A DNA stretch of 64,000 bases from a virus, in the IMG/VR virus record IMGVR_UViG_3300045918_000470, positions 1-64,000 of that record; one strand, written 5' to 3'. How positions within the stretch are numbered: position 1 is the stretch's first letter; every line of letters starts with the position of its first letter. The translations under genes were made by a program, and so were the position numbers. Of the stretch, positions 27,244 to 36,677 are shown in pieces. The notes beneath the pieces were generated by a model, which was not told where the DNA came from, searched no databases, and saw only the letters and a program-made list of their open reading frames with translations.

Positions 27244-28451
27244 TGAAAGCAAGTCCATTATCGGAATTATACACAAAAGACAGTCAATTATTTTTCATGA
27301 GCAAAAAAGGTGAGAAATATTTTATTGAAATTTCGTGGTTAGATAGATTAGAAATTCATTGGAATATGTTATCTATGTCAGGAGTTGTAGGTGCAACAAT
27401 GACATTTGCCGATCATCTTTCTTTCAATGAATCTATTCCGCTCGAAAAAGGCATATCTTTTGAGATGAGTCTTGCGGACACGAGCAAAAACAAATTTAAA
27501 TATGTATTTGTAATTACTGATATTAAAGTAGAAACTGTTAATAAGACAAGAAAAAATATATCGCTTGCAATGATGGACCCGTACTCATTTAATATGATCA
27601 AGACATTTCATAGTAAAGGATATAATCAGAAAAGAACTGATGAGATCATTAATGATATGTGTCTACTAGATGAGGACATTAAACTTTATGATAAAATTAA
27701 TGGTGTTCATGAATGGAATTCAGGTGTTACCACATTACCGACAGGCAAATATTGCAAAACTTATAGTTATGTTACTAGCGGAAAGAAAAGTTCATTTAGA
27801 AACATTAAAGAAAAATGTTATGAAGAAGGGATTCTTGCATACACGGATCGTGAAGCACGAAAATATGTTTTTCTAAATGATATGTTTAAGGATAAGGAAC
27901 CTCGCACTGATATATATCATCAAGTTGCCGGTAATGATGATTACATATATAAAATTGACGAGATTAAAAAAGTACCACCTGGGAATATCGATTTATTAGA
28001 CCCTGCATTGAAAAAAGAATGGTTTTCCCCGTGGTATGGTGCGCCACAAACTGTTGATATTGATCTACCTAAATATGAACTAGATTTTGAATATAAAAAG
28101 AAGATTTCTAAGGTTATTGATTATCACGGACAGATAGGTCAGAATGCAACAAGATTAAATGATGTATCCCCGGAAGGTAGAATCATCCATTCATATCTTT
28201 CAAAAGCTCTTCAACGAAACCAAATACTTATTTTAATTTATGGTGATTTTACATTAAATTTAGGTGAGTTAATAGAGACACAGATTTATTCAACGGGCGG
28301 AAAGATCGATGAAATTGATCAGGAAGTATCGGGGGTGTGGATGGTAACAGAAATTGTTGATGCTATTCACCCACCATCATTTTATCAAGTAGTTACTTTA
28401 TCAAGACCAAGAATAATGAAGAAAGATCATGCCCCGATTAAACCCAAATGA
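27243..28451 (+). CDS. baseplate hub protein (gp27-like)
   Basis: A 402-aa protein; T4 gp27 is 391 aa. It contains the beta-barrel type segments LEIHWNMLSMSGVVGATMTF and KFKYVFVITDIKVE and, near the end, LNLGELIETQIYS...GVWMVTEIVD, a phage tail hub layout. It lies directly upstream of the gp5-like spike, the same order and partner as in T4. Assignment rests on position, length and general layout rather than on firm motifs. Confidence 0.6.
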   Translation: MKASPLSELYTKDSQLFFMSKKGEKYFIEISWLDRLEIHWNMLSMSGVVGATMTFADHLSFNESIPLEKGISFEMSLADTSKNKFKYVFVITDIKVETVNKTRKNISLAMMDPYSFNMIKTFHSKGYNQKRTDEIINDMCLLDEDIKLYDKINGVHEWNSGVTTLPTGKYCKTYSYVTSGKKSSFRNIKEKCYEEGILAYTDREARKYVFLNDMFKDKEPRTDIYHQVAGNDDYIYKIDEIKKVPPGNIDLLDPALKKEWFSPWYGAPQTVDIDLPKYELDFEYKKKISKVIDYHGQIGQNATRLNDVSPEGRIIHSYLSKALQRNQILILIYGDFTLNLGELIETQIYSTGGKIDEIDQEVSGVWMVTEIVDAIHPPSFYQVVTLSRPRIMKKDHAPIKPK

Positions 28452-28458
28452 ATAAATA
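28451..28458 (+). promoter_or_regulatory. late-promoter-like box AATAAATA
   Basis: Overlaps the stop codon of the hub gene, 15 bases before the spike gene at 28473. Confidence 0.4.
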
Positions 28459-28472
28459 ATTAAAAAGGGGAT

Positions 28473-29477
28473 ATGATGGATGATTTTCAAAGATTAAAAG
28501 AAAGCGTTCACCCTAATCATACCTTCTATCGTGCCGTAGTCGAAGATAACAATGATCCTGAGATGTTAAATCGTTGCAAAGTACGAATAGTTAATATCCA
28601 TACATCGGATAAGAAGCTAATGCCTACGGATTCATTACCTTGGGCAGAACTTATGTTCCCAACAACACGAGGTTCACAATCAATACCATTACCTGGTCAA
28701 TGGGTATGGTTATTTTTAGATCAAGGACGTGAAGATAGACCTATTGTTATTGGTACGATCACAACTATTGGTGCTGGTAAACCAGATATTACTAAAGGAT
28801 TTTGTGACCCATCAGGAACATATCCTAAAGCTAATGATTATAATTCTCCAACAACTCACAGATTTTCACGTGTTCAGGAATTGGATAAAACACCAAACAA
28901 AACAATTAATGATACGTTGTCTGAGACAAATACTACGATTGGTTCAGGACCCGATAAAGTTGATGTTAAATTTAAACAAAAACCATCAACAAATGATAAA
29001 TCAAAATACCCATCAGTAAATGTTCAAGAAACTGCCGGTGGACATCTGTATGAAACTGATGATACCCCTGGAAATATGCGTATTCGTCAATTTCATACAA
29101 CGGGAACATATTGGGAAATTGAAAATTCAGGTACATACACATTTAAGTCAAAAAATAATTATGAACTTTATGTAGATGTAAATATGATAACAAAGGTAAA
29201 AGGAACCAGTACAGTTCATATTACCGGTAACGTAACTGAGGTTATGGATGCAAATGAAGTAACACAAGTTCATGGAAATCAGACAAAATATGTAACTGGT
29301 AATGAGACGAATACTATTACAGGAAACTTCAAAGAAACTGTCAAAGGTAATGTTACAATCAATGTCACGGGAAAACACACTGAGAATGTCAAGGGTGGTA
29401 TAGATATTAATGGTAACCCAAAAGTTAAAATTCATGCATCAGCAGTTTATATTGACTCATTCGTTTATTTAGGATAA
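28473..29477 (+). CDS. central spike protein (gp5-like) without lysozyme domain
   Basis: A 334-aa protein. N-terminal OB-fold: YRAVVEDNNDPEMLNRCKVR, WAELMFPTTRG, PLPGQWVWLFLDQGREDRPIVIG. The C-terminal third is a beta-helix with repeats of about 8 residues (VHITGNVTEVMDANEVTQVH, ...VTGNETNTITGNF). T4 gp5 (575 aa) has a lysozyme between these parts; here only a linker with a Lys/Pro-rich stretch is present, so the enzyme function may have moved to the 22381 gene. It works with the PAAR tip protein. Confidence 0.8.
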   Translation: MMDDFQRLKESVHPNHTFYRAVVEDNNDPEMLNRCKVRIVNIHTSDKKLMPTDSLPWAELMFPTTRGSQSIPLPGQWVWLFLDQGREDRPIVIGTITTIGAGKPDITKGFCDPSGTYPKANDYNSPTTHRFSRVQELDKTPNKTINDTLSETNTTIGSGPDKVDVKFKQKPSTNDKSKYPSVNVQETAGGHLYETDDTPGNMRIRQFHTTGTYWEIENSGTYTFKSKNNYELYVDVNMITKVKGTSTVHITGNVTEVMDANEVTQVHGNQTKYVTGNETNTITGNFKETVKGNVTINVTGKHTENVKGGIDINGNPKVKIHASAVYIDSFVYLG

Positions 29478-29486
29478 AGGTAAAAA

Positions 29487-32400
29487 ATGGCAACAGCTAA
29501 ATTTGTAACAACTATAACTAATCATGTAAGTTCAGGCACTATGTCGGGTGCATCATTGAGTAAACTTGTAGATTTAAAAAATGCTGCACAAGCAAGTTGT
29601 ATGGCAGAGACAAAATTTCTAACAGATGCATTGAAAGCATATAAACAACTTACACATTTACTTAACGCAACATCATGTACTGTTCATTTAAGTACATTTG
29701 ATTTTGCCGGTCGTGTTGCAATGGGAGATTTTCTTAATGATACATTAATGGAAGAATTTGGTACAAATCCCGATAAAGCTTTATCAGGAGCAGTGAATCT
29801 TATTAATTCAGCATGTTCATCAATCAATGGAATTATGGGTATGATTAACATGCTCAAAGATTTCCTTCTTGCATTATATCGCCTAATGGATTTTCTAAAA
29901 GGATTAGGAGATTTTGGTATTGAATGTCATTTTGGCGAGTTAGAATTATTGTTAGGTCAAACTAATAAACCCACACCAGGGGTATTTTCCTTCCCAGTTT
30001 CAATACAGACACATTTTGATAACTCAGCAAGAATTTTGAGTAAAATGTATGGTAATGCATCATCAGGTGTCCCATCTGCATTATCATATTCAGAAGCACA
30101 ATTATCACGAGATCCAGTTCTTGCAATAGATTCTGTTAGTGGTATCGAAATTACATCAGCAATGATACTACAAAATAGTCTTGTCAATCCTAATAGCCTA
30201 GTGTATGATCCTGATATTTCATTCATGTATGATAAAGGATTAAGATTTGGTCAGGCACTTGTAGATATGCAATCACGTGTAGCAAATGGGTTGATCATGG
30301 ATGCAGGAGATATTGCTACTGCTGAATTAATGTCTATTGGGACGTGTAGTATAGATGGATATTCTGATAAAACATCATGTGAGACGGCAGGAGGAGTATG
30401 GACTGTAATATCAACCCTTGCAAAAACAACGGCAAAAATTCCTAGAACATTACAAATATCTGCAATGAGTGAATTATTCGATACAACGGTTGAGTCAAAG
30501 GATAATGTTCTAAATACATCTACCGGTATTACATACATCAGATCATATGAAACATTGCCACTAACTATTGATCTAATGTCCGTGCAAGGAGTTGCAGGTT
30601 CTGTACCACCATACCATTACACTTTATCAATTCAAAGCAAAAATGCTGATAGTAGTTATATATCATTACAGTCGATTCCAGGTCTAGAGCAAAAATTAGT
30701 TACCGTCACAAGCGATTATAATTCTTCCTTATTAAAATTATTAAATGCTAAAAATAGTCTTGCGGATGCTATTACTAAAGCATCAGATGTTGGTACACCT
30801 CCATCCGTACTTTCAACATATACATCTTTAATGAATTCATATGATTCTAAATCAGGAAACATTACAGACAAATACAATATCGTTAATAATAACCCAAATA
30901 AAATTGGACAGTTAAAATGGTTAATTGATTTAGGAAACCAAGCAATCACAAATGGCGTAGATCATGCAACCCTAAATAACGGAACAACTGGATTAGTTAC
31001 GTTGACATTTCCTATAAAGAGTTTTGATACAACACCAGGTGCATTTAATGATATAACTAATTCAAATGAATTTATAAGCACAGATATCACAAATGTAAAT
31101 TCATATCTTAATCAGATTCAACAGTTTTATAATGAGAGTAATGTATTAGATAATTTTATAACTGATCTTTCATCAAAAACTAGAGATCTAATATTAGTGT
31201 ATAATGATTTTCAATCAAAGAATGCATTGTCAGATCAGATATATTATGGTGTACATAAACCATATGTGTTTCCAGGAAAAGGAACAATCAGAACCGGTGA
31301 TGCTAAAGTTTATGTATCATTTTCTAAACCTCATACTGAAATTCTAAATGATATTCCAGATAATATTACATTGAATTTGTTTCATGGTGATGTATTTTAT
31401 GATAATACTAATGATAATGGTATAACGGTAAAAATGTATTTGAGAGTGTTGGGATCTGTTCCTAATTATTATAATTATAAATGGGTAGATATCGGGTCAA
31501 CTGTTTCTATTGATAAAGATATATCAGGAACACCAATTCCAATAACTATTACAATAGATCCTACTGTGTTTGCATCAATTGATAGTAAGACAAATATATA
31601 TACATCAGGTGATGGTATAGATCCTTCATTGAATTGGAGTGTGTATAAATCTTGGATTAATATCGGGGATGTTTGGTTAGATTCAAGTAATATAACCATA
31701 GGTCTTTTACAAAAAGTATATATTTACGATTCAGGATTAGAATCGTTTAAATGGACAGCATTACTATCAAATAATGCGCCGGCACTAGTTCCTAATAATA
31801 TTACAACGTTAGAAGATTCAATAATCACTGGTAATCTATTATCTTCAGCTTTTGATATGGAGAATGATGTAATCACATTAGTCTCCGTAACCGTTGCAGG
31901 TGTTGAAACAAATGCGATAAATGGATCAAATGTAAATGTAACCATATCTAACTCGTTAGGTATTTTCACATTAATAAGTGATACGGGTGATTATATCTTT
32001 ACTCCTACAGCAAATAAGAATACCAATACAACGTTTAGTTTTACTTATAAAGCAAAGGATTCTAAAGGTGCTGTTTCAACGTCAATATTCTCAATCGCAA
32101 TAACACCTGTAAATGACCCACCTCAGGTTTCAGGACCGATAGATGTAATATATCTAACATCCCAAGTGGCAACAACAATTGATTTATTATCAAATACAAC
32201 TGATATAGACCTCGATATTATAAGTATTGACGATTTAGGAAAGGTTTCAGGTAATGATTCAAATTTTGTTAATTATAACAAATATACACGAGTATTAGAA
32301 TTTAATCCAACATATTTCGTGGATATTTTAAAACGTGATGAGATTAATAATGTATTATTGACATACTCAGTAACAGATAATAAATCAGCGAAAGTACCAA

Positions 32401-33386
32401 CATCAGCATCAATTAAATTTAAAGGTATTAATCATCCACCGATAATATCAGGCCCAATTTCAAAACTATTTCTGGTAACAGATGCAGTGTCAGATGTTCA
32501 TCTTGATCAAAATGCAACAGATTTTGATGGGGATATTTTGCGTGTTGATTCCGTTGGGTTCACAGTAACAGGTGATGAAGTAGGAATTACGAGGGTTCTT
32601 TCATCGAATAAGGTAACAGTCAATCCATCATTATATAGTTCATTGAAGCGTGATCAGACATCCGTTGTAACATATTCATATCATCTATTAGATGCTATTA
32701 ATGCACAATCATCAGGAACAACGGCAACTATAACTATTAAAGGTATTAATCATCCACCGATAGTTTCCAACGATATTATAGTTAATAAAATAACTACAGA
32801 TGCATCATTTGATATTATGTTAGATCAAAATGCAACAGATTTTGATGGTGATATACTTTCCATTGATCCATTAGATTTTAATGCAACTGGAAATGAAAAT
32901 GGTATTACAAGAGTTCTTGCATCAAATAAGGTAACAGTTACGCCACAACAATATCATAATATATTAAAACGTGATGAAACGTTAGATATTGTTTATACAT
33001 ATTATGTACTTGATTCAGTATCAGTTCGTTCTAATATGGCAACGACAAAAGTAACATTAAAAGGTGTTAATCACCCACCTGTTATTTCAGGTAATATAAC
33101 AGTAAATAAATTGACTTCAGATACCACATTTGATATTATGTTAGATCAATTCGCTACAGATTTTGATGGTGATATACTTTCTGTTGACCCATTAGATTTT
33201 AATGCAACTGGAAATGAAACTGGTATTACTAGGGTTCTTTCATCGAATAAGGTAACAGTCAATCCTTCATTATATACCTTGGCAACAGGTGTACACAGTG
33301 TTATCACATATACCTATTATGTACTCGATGAAGTTTCCGCACGCTCAAATCTTGCTACGCTTACAATTACAATTACTGGTGCATAA
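29487..33386 (+). CDS. large virion protein with cadherin-like tandem repeats
   Basis: A 1299-aa protein between the spike and the PAAR tip. Residues 1-130 are helical and contain several cysteines. The middle is long and mixed. From about residue 765 five domains of about 100 residues follow, each starting NHPPI.SG.I or NDPPQVSGP and containing DFDGDILSVD, the calcium-binding style of cadherin/VCBS-type repeats. Repeats 2-5 share long nucleotide words, so they arose by duplication. A rod-like adhesin or extended baseplate protein is inferred. Confidence 0.6.
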   Translation: MATAKFVTTITNHVSSGTMSGASLSKLVDLKNAAQASCMAETKFLTDALKAYKQLTHLLNATSCTVHLSTFDFAGRVAMGDFLNDTLMEEFGTNPDKALSGAVNLINSACSSINGIMGMINMLKDFLLALYRLMDFLKGLGDFGIECHFGELELLLGQTNKPTPGVFSFPVSIQTHFDNSARILSKMYGNASSGVPSALSYSEAQLSRDPVLAIDSVSGIEITSAMILQNSLVNPNSLVYDPDISFMYDKGLRFGQALVDMQSRVANGLIMDAGDIATAELMSIGTCSIDGYSDKTSCETAGGVWTVISTLAKTTAKIPRTLQISAMSELFDTTVESKDNVLNTSTGITYIRSYETLPLTIDLMSVQGVAGSVPPYHYTLSIQSKNADSSYISLQSIPGLEQKLVTVTSDYNSSLLKLLNAKNSLADAITKASDVGTPPSVLSTYTSLMNSYDSKSGNITDKYNIVNNNPNKIGQLKWLIDLGNQAITNGVDHATLNNGTTGLVTLTFPIKSFDTTPGAFNDITNSNEFISTDITNVNSYLNQIQQFYNESNVLDNFITDLSSKTRDLILVYNDFQSKNALSDQIYYGVHKPYVFPGKGTIRTGDAKVYVSFSKPHTEILNDIPDNITLNLFHGDVFYDNTNDNGITVKMYLRVLGSVPNYYNYKWVDIGSTVSIDKDISGTPIPITITIDPTVFASIDSKTNIYTSGDGIDPSLNWSVYKSWINIGDVWLDSSNITIGLLQKVYIYDSGLESFKWTALLSNNAPALVPNNITTLEDSIITGNLLSSAFDMENDVITLVSVTVAGVETNAINGSNVNVTISNSLGIFTLISDTGDYIFTPTANKNTNTTFSFTYKAKDSKGAVSTSIFSIAITPVNDPPQVSGPIDVIYLTSQVATTIDLLSNTTDIDLDIISIDDLGKVSGNDSNFVNYNKYTRVLEFNPTYFVDILKRDEINNVLLTYSVTDNKSAKVPTSASIKFKGINHPPIISGPISKLFLVTDAVSDVHLDQNATDFDGDILRVDSVGFTVTGDEVGITRVLSSNKVTVNPSLYSSLKRDQTSVVTYSYHLLDAINAQSSGTTATITIKGINHPPIVSNDIIVNKITTDASFDIMLDQNATDFDGDILSIDPLDFNATGNENGITRVLASNKVTVTPQQYHNILKRDETLDIVYTYYVLDSVSVRSNMATTKVTLKGVNHPPVISGNITVNKLTSDTTFDIMLDQFATDFDGDILSVDPLDFNATGNETGITRVLSSNKVTVNPSLYTLATGVHSVITYTYYVLDEVSARSNLATLTITITGA

Positions 33387-33389
33387 ATA
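33382..33389 (+). promoter_or_regulatory. late-promoter-like box CATAAATA
   Basis: Overlaps the stop codon of the 1299-aa gene, 17 bases before the PAAR gene. Confidence 0.45.
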
Positions 33390-33405
33390 ATCTAAAAGGA
33401 TTATT

Positions 33406-33687
33406 ATGCCTCCAGTATCTCGCATAAATGACCCAGTACAACATGGTTGCTATGGTGGTCACGTCCTCAATTCCGGTTCAGGGAATGTATTCGCAAACGG
33501 TATTCCAATGTCAAGAATAGGCGATACTGTTACCGTCCACTGTTGTGGTCCCGCATGTCATAGCGGAGCACATTGTACGGGTTCTGGAAAAGTATTCACA
33601 AATGGTAAACCCCAGGCAAGGATAGGTGACCCTATAGATTGTGGTTCTATTATTGTTGGCGGAAGCGGAAACGTATTCGCAAATTAA
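33406..33687 (+). CDS. PAAR-motif spike tip protein
   Basis: A 93-aa protein with PAAR features: repeated GSGNVFANG / GSGKVFTNG strands, and the His/Cys set HGCYGGH, VHCCGPACHSGAHCTG that would bind a metal at the needle point. PAAR proteins sharpen the tip of phage spikes (T4 gp5.4) and T6SS VgrG. Length fits (about 97 in T4). It follows the baseplate spike cluster. Confidence 0.85.
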   Translation: MPPVSRINDPVQHGCYGGHVLNSGSGNVFANGIPMSRIGDTVTVHCCGPACHSGAHCTGSGKVFTNGKPQARIGDPIDCGSIIVGGSGNVFAN

Positions 33688-33696
33688 AGGAAAAAT

Positions 33697-33942
33697 ATGT
33701 TAAAAGAGTATTCGGAAGCAGTTAAAAATCTACCTGAGATAAAAAAATCTACAGATGTATTAACTCGTGAGGAAAAGTTAGACCAATTACTTTCTATATT
33801 TGATGGTATAGAGGAAATCAATGGTTATACGATAATAAAATTTAATAAAAAAGTAATAATCGCTTCAGACAATGATATTGCATTAGTTTCTAAAAAAAAT
33901 ATTATGTTTAAAACAATTGACGGTGCATTATTTTTAAATTGA
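33697..33942 (+). CDS. hypothetical protein, 81 aa
   Basis: Not recognised. Charged helical N-terminus (MLKEYSEAVKNLPEIKK) then a strand-rich half. AAAGGAAAAAT precedes the ATG. It lies between spike tip and wedge genes. Confidence 0.5.
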   Translation: MLKEYSEAVKNLPEIKKSTDVLTREEKLDQLLSIFDGIEEINGYTIIKFNKKVIIASDNDIALVSKKNIMFKTIDGALFLN

Positions 33943-33949
33943 ATAAATA
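33942..33949 (+). promoter_or_regulatory. late-promoter-like box AATAAATA
   Basis: Overlaps the stop codon of the 81-aa gene, 18 bases before the gp25-like gene. Confidence 0.4.
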
Positions 33950-33967
33950 ATTAAAAAAGGAGTATCA

Positions 33968-34318
33968 ATGAAATTTGTAGATATGTCTCCCGACTTTCTT
34001 GGTTATTTGATCTCCGACAAAGATGCCATTAGAAATGCAATTAAAAATATAATTCTTATACGAAAATATTCTCTAATGGGAAATCCTTCAATGGGTTCAA
34101 AAGCAATGAATATTATATTTTCAGGGTTTGATGATCTCGATGCAGCGATGTTTAAAATGGAGATCATGACTGTTTTAAAAAATAAAGAACCAAGAATTAA
34201 TGTACTTGACGTGATCATGGACAGAAATGATAATCATGAGATAAACGTTAATATTCTTTATAGTATAAAGAATTCACTAATCGATTCAGTAGAAACTGTT
34301 CGTTTAAATTTAAATTAA
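33968..34318 (+). CDS. 25: baseplate wedge protein (gp25-like)
   Basis: A 116-aa protein; T4 gp25 is 132 aa. DAIRNAIKNIILIRKYSLMG, then MEIMTVLKNKEPRINVLDVI and an ending strand (VNILYSIKNS) match the gpW/gp25 family, where the EPR core and the closing strand are typical. It caps the wedge-hub interface and starts sheath assembly. It precedes gp6, as in many contractile tails. Confidence 0.75.
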   Translation: MKFVDMSPDFLGYLISDKDAIRNAIKNIILIRKYSLMGNPSMGSKAMNIIFSGFDDLDAAMFKMEIMTVLKNKEPRINVLDVIMDRNDNHEINVNILYSIKNSLIDSVETVRLNLN

Positions 34319-34327
34319 GAGGTTACA

Positions 34328-36667
34328 ATGATAGAGGTTGTCCCATTCAATTTTGAGGAAATTTCACTTGCATTAAAAGAAAAAGTGAAAGCTTCAAATG
34401 TTTTTACTGATGTCGATTATGAAGGATCAAATATCTCTGTCTTGATCAGTCTACTTGCAAGTGCAGCTCAGATCGTAAATGCTAATACAAACTTTGGTGT
34501 TAATGAGATGATTCTAAATGATGCAACAGACAGAACAAACATTCTTAAATCTGCAAGAAATATTGGGTATGAGGCATTAAAAGCAAAATCTGCTGAATTT
34601 GAAATCACCCTTGTTCCTGCAATTGCAATTTCTGAATGGCCTTCAGATACAATAACAATCACCGTGCATAAGTACACACGATTCAAAGCAAACAATGGAA
34701 TGTATTGTTATTACATGGGTCCTGATATTGAACGTATTATTTCTCGTGAGGACGTTCTTAACTATAATGATAATTCTCGAGTTACGATTCGTGTTAAAGA
34801 GGGAACTCTTATTATGCAATCAGAACGTGGTGACTTTAACTATGTTATTGGTACATTTGTTGACTACAATGGCGAACTAAAAACGGAGTCATCAATTCTT
34901 GTATATGAAGATGCAGTTGAAGAAGATGGTATTGAAGTATTTGTTACATCGGCAGAAGATATTCAAGTATATTTTCAATTGAGTACTCCTACGATGGTGC
35001 CAAAAGGATCACTTTGGGTTCAGACTGAATTTTCAAATGGATTAATCAAAGATATACTAGCAGATACAGATGTTTATATTGCAAAATCTGATGATTCTTC
35101 AAGTATTATGAAAGGAGAATGGGAATTTTTAAGTTCGTGGAAAAATTCAACAAATAGTATTATTAATAATTATAAAAGTAATCCTATGCTTGATATACAA
35201 GCAGTTGAACCTATGATTGATAGACCATTCCATAAAAGAACATATTTTGTTATCGATGATGAAGTTGATAACAATAAAGATTCATTCCTTCCATTAATGG
35301 ATTTCGATACTGGGTTTATTCGTGTGTATTTCAGATATGGAAACACAGGTAAGAGTTTATATCCAGGTTCTAGAGTATCTGTAAATGTATTGAAAACTAG
35401 TGGGGCATTAGGAAACAATATTACAACTATTGATATTGAAGATACGATTCTAAAAGCAAATACTGTAATAGAACCTGGCTCTGCGCCGAGAATGGTTGCA
35501 GTAGGTACTAATGAGGAAACCAACGAAGATATCAAGATAAATGCACCGATTTTTTATAATACAGCAAATCGTGCCGTTACAGCAATGGATTATAAAGCGA
35601 TATGTGAAAGACGTACTGAGGTCCAACGATGTATAGTTTATGGTGGTGAGGATAAAATTGAAAAAGAGATAGGTAATGTATATCTATCATTTTTATCATC
35701 AATAACATCAAACAACTCAGACAAATTTAATCATGATGTCGATAATAATGTATTCAGATTGATCAACAACGATATATATGACAATGCAACGGGAATAGTA
35801 ATTGAACCAAATGCAAGCACATTTTATAATAATCAATTTTATCTAAGTGATACAAATGTGAATGATATTTTGAAATATCTTGAGCGTTATAAGATTATGA
35901 CAATGAAGCTCATTCATGTAAATCCCGTGTTTATAGATTGTGATATTATGATCAAAGTTATGCGTTATATAAACGATAGTAAATCTACGCAGATGTCATT
36001 ATTTAATGTAATAAATTCGTATTTTAAATCAGATATGAATGAATTTGGTGTAGAGTATTTTAATTCAAATGTTATAAGAATGGTAGATGGGCAGTTTGGA
36101 AATATATCAGGTGTAGATATCAATGTTGAATATTCTATTAATCTAAGCACAGGAAATATGATCAGTGTTGGTGATAATTTTATGTTTCAATTTTATCTTG
36201 AATTACCATTTGAAGCAATGTATAATGAGTCGACACCTGAAAAATTACTGATTGTTGAAAATATGCCAAATATTGATACAGTAGATTTCATCAAGAATTA
36301 TGATGTAACACTAGATCATTCATTGATTGTTGATTATACTCGTGTTAAACATACAATTGATCTAAATGCACCTTATCAGGTAAATGATATATCTGAAATT
36401 TCAGAACTTGATGTTTTACCTATTGTTTACGCAGGAAAAGATGTTGGACAGTATATTATAAGAAATGGTGTTCTAGATAGCGACAATTATATTAGAGTTG
36501 ATATTTGGATAAATAATGGTGGTAACGGAACAGATGTATTTGCTAACTCATCATTGTTAAAAAGTTATTTTAACCAACCACAAAAAATTCGTCTTGCAAA
36601 TAAAACTGATAATGTTAGATTTTTCAGAAACAGCATTCCACGTCTAAATAGTGTACAATTTATTTAA
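34328..36667 (+). CDS. 6: baseplate wedge protein (gp6-like, baseplate J family)
   Basis: A 779-aa protein; T4 gp6 is 660 aa. The N-terminus FEEISLALKEKVKASNVFTD, the helix GSNISVLISLLASAAQIVNA, then AYR-free NRAVTAMDYKAICERR... fit gp6/baseplate J proteins: the DYK...(C)ER segment is a known signature. The C-terminal third would bind the next wedge protein. It lies between gp25- and gp7-like genes. Confidence 0.75.
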   Translation: MIEVVPFNFEEISLALKEKVKASNVFTDVDYEGSNISVLISLLASAAQIVNANTNFGVNEMILNDATDRTNILKSARNIGYEALKAKSAEFEITLVPAIAISEWPSDTITITVHKYTRFKANNGMYCYYMGPDIERIISREDVLNYNDNSRVTIRVKEGTLIMQSERGDFNYVIGTFVDYNGELKTESSILVYEDAVEEDGIEVFVTSAEDIQVYFQLSTPTMVPKGSLWVQTEFSNGLIKDILADTDVYIAKSDDSSSIMKGEWEFLSSWKNSTNSIINNYKSNPMLDIQAVEPMIDRPFHKRTYFVIDDEVDNNKDSFLPLMDFDTGFIRVYFRYGNTGKSLYPGSRVSVNVLKTSGALGNNITTIDIEDTILKANTVIEPGSAPRMVAVGTNEETNEDIKINAPIFYNTANRAVTAMDYKAICERRTEVQRCIVYGGEDKIEKEIGNVYLSFLSSITSNNSDKFNHDVDNNVFRLINNDIYDNATGIVIEPNASTFYNNQFYLSDTNVNDILKYLERYKIMTMKLIHVNPVFIDCDIMIKVMRYINDSKSTQMSLFNVINSYFKSDMNEFGVEYFNSNVIRMVDGQFGNISGVDINVEYSINLSTGNMISVGDNFMFQFYLELPFEAMYNESTPEKLLIVENMPNIDTVDFIKNYDVTLDHSLIVDYTRVKHTIDLNAPYQVNDISEISELDVLPIVYAGKDVGQYIIRNGVLDSDNYIRVDIWINNGGNGTDVFANSSLLKSYFNQPQKIRLANKTDNVRFFRNSIPRLNSVQFI

Positions 36668-36677
36668 GTAGAGAGAT

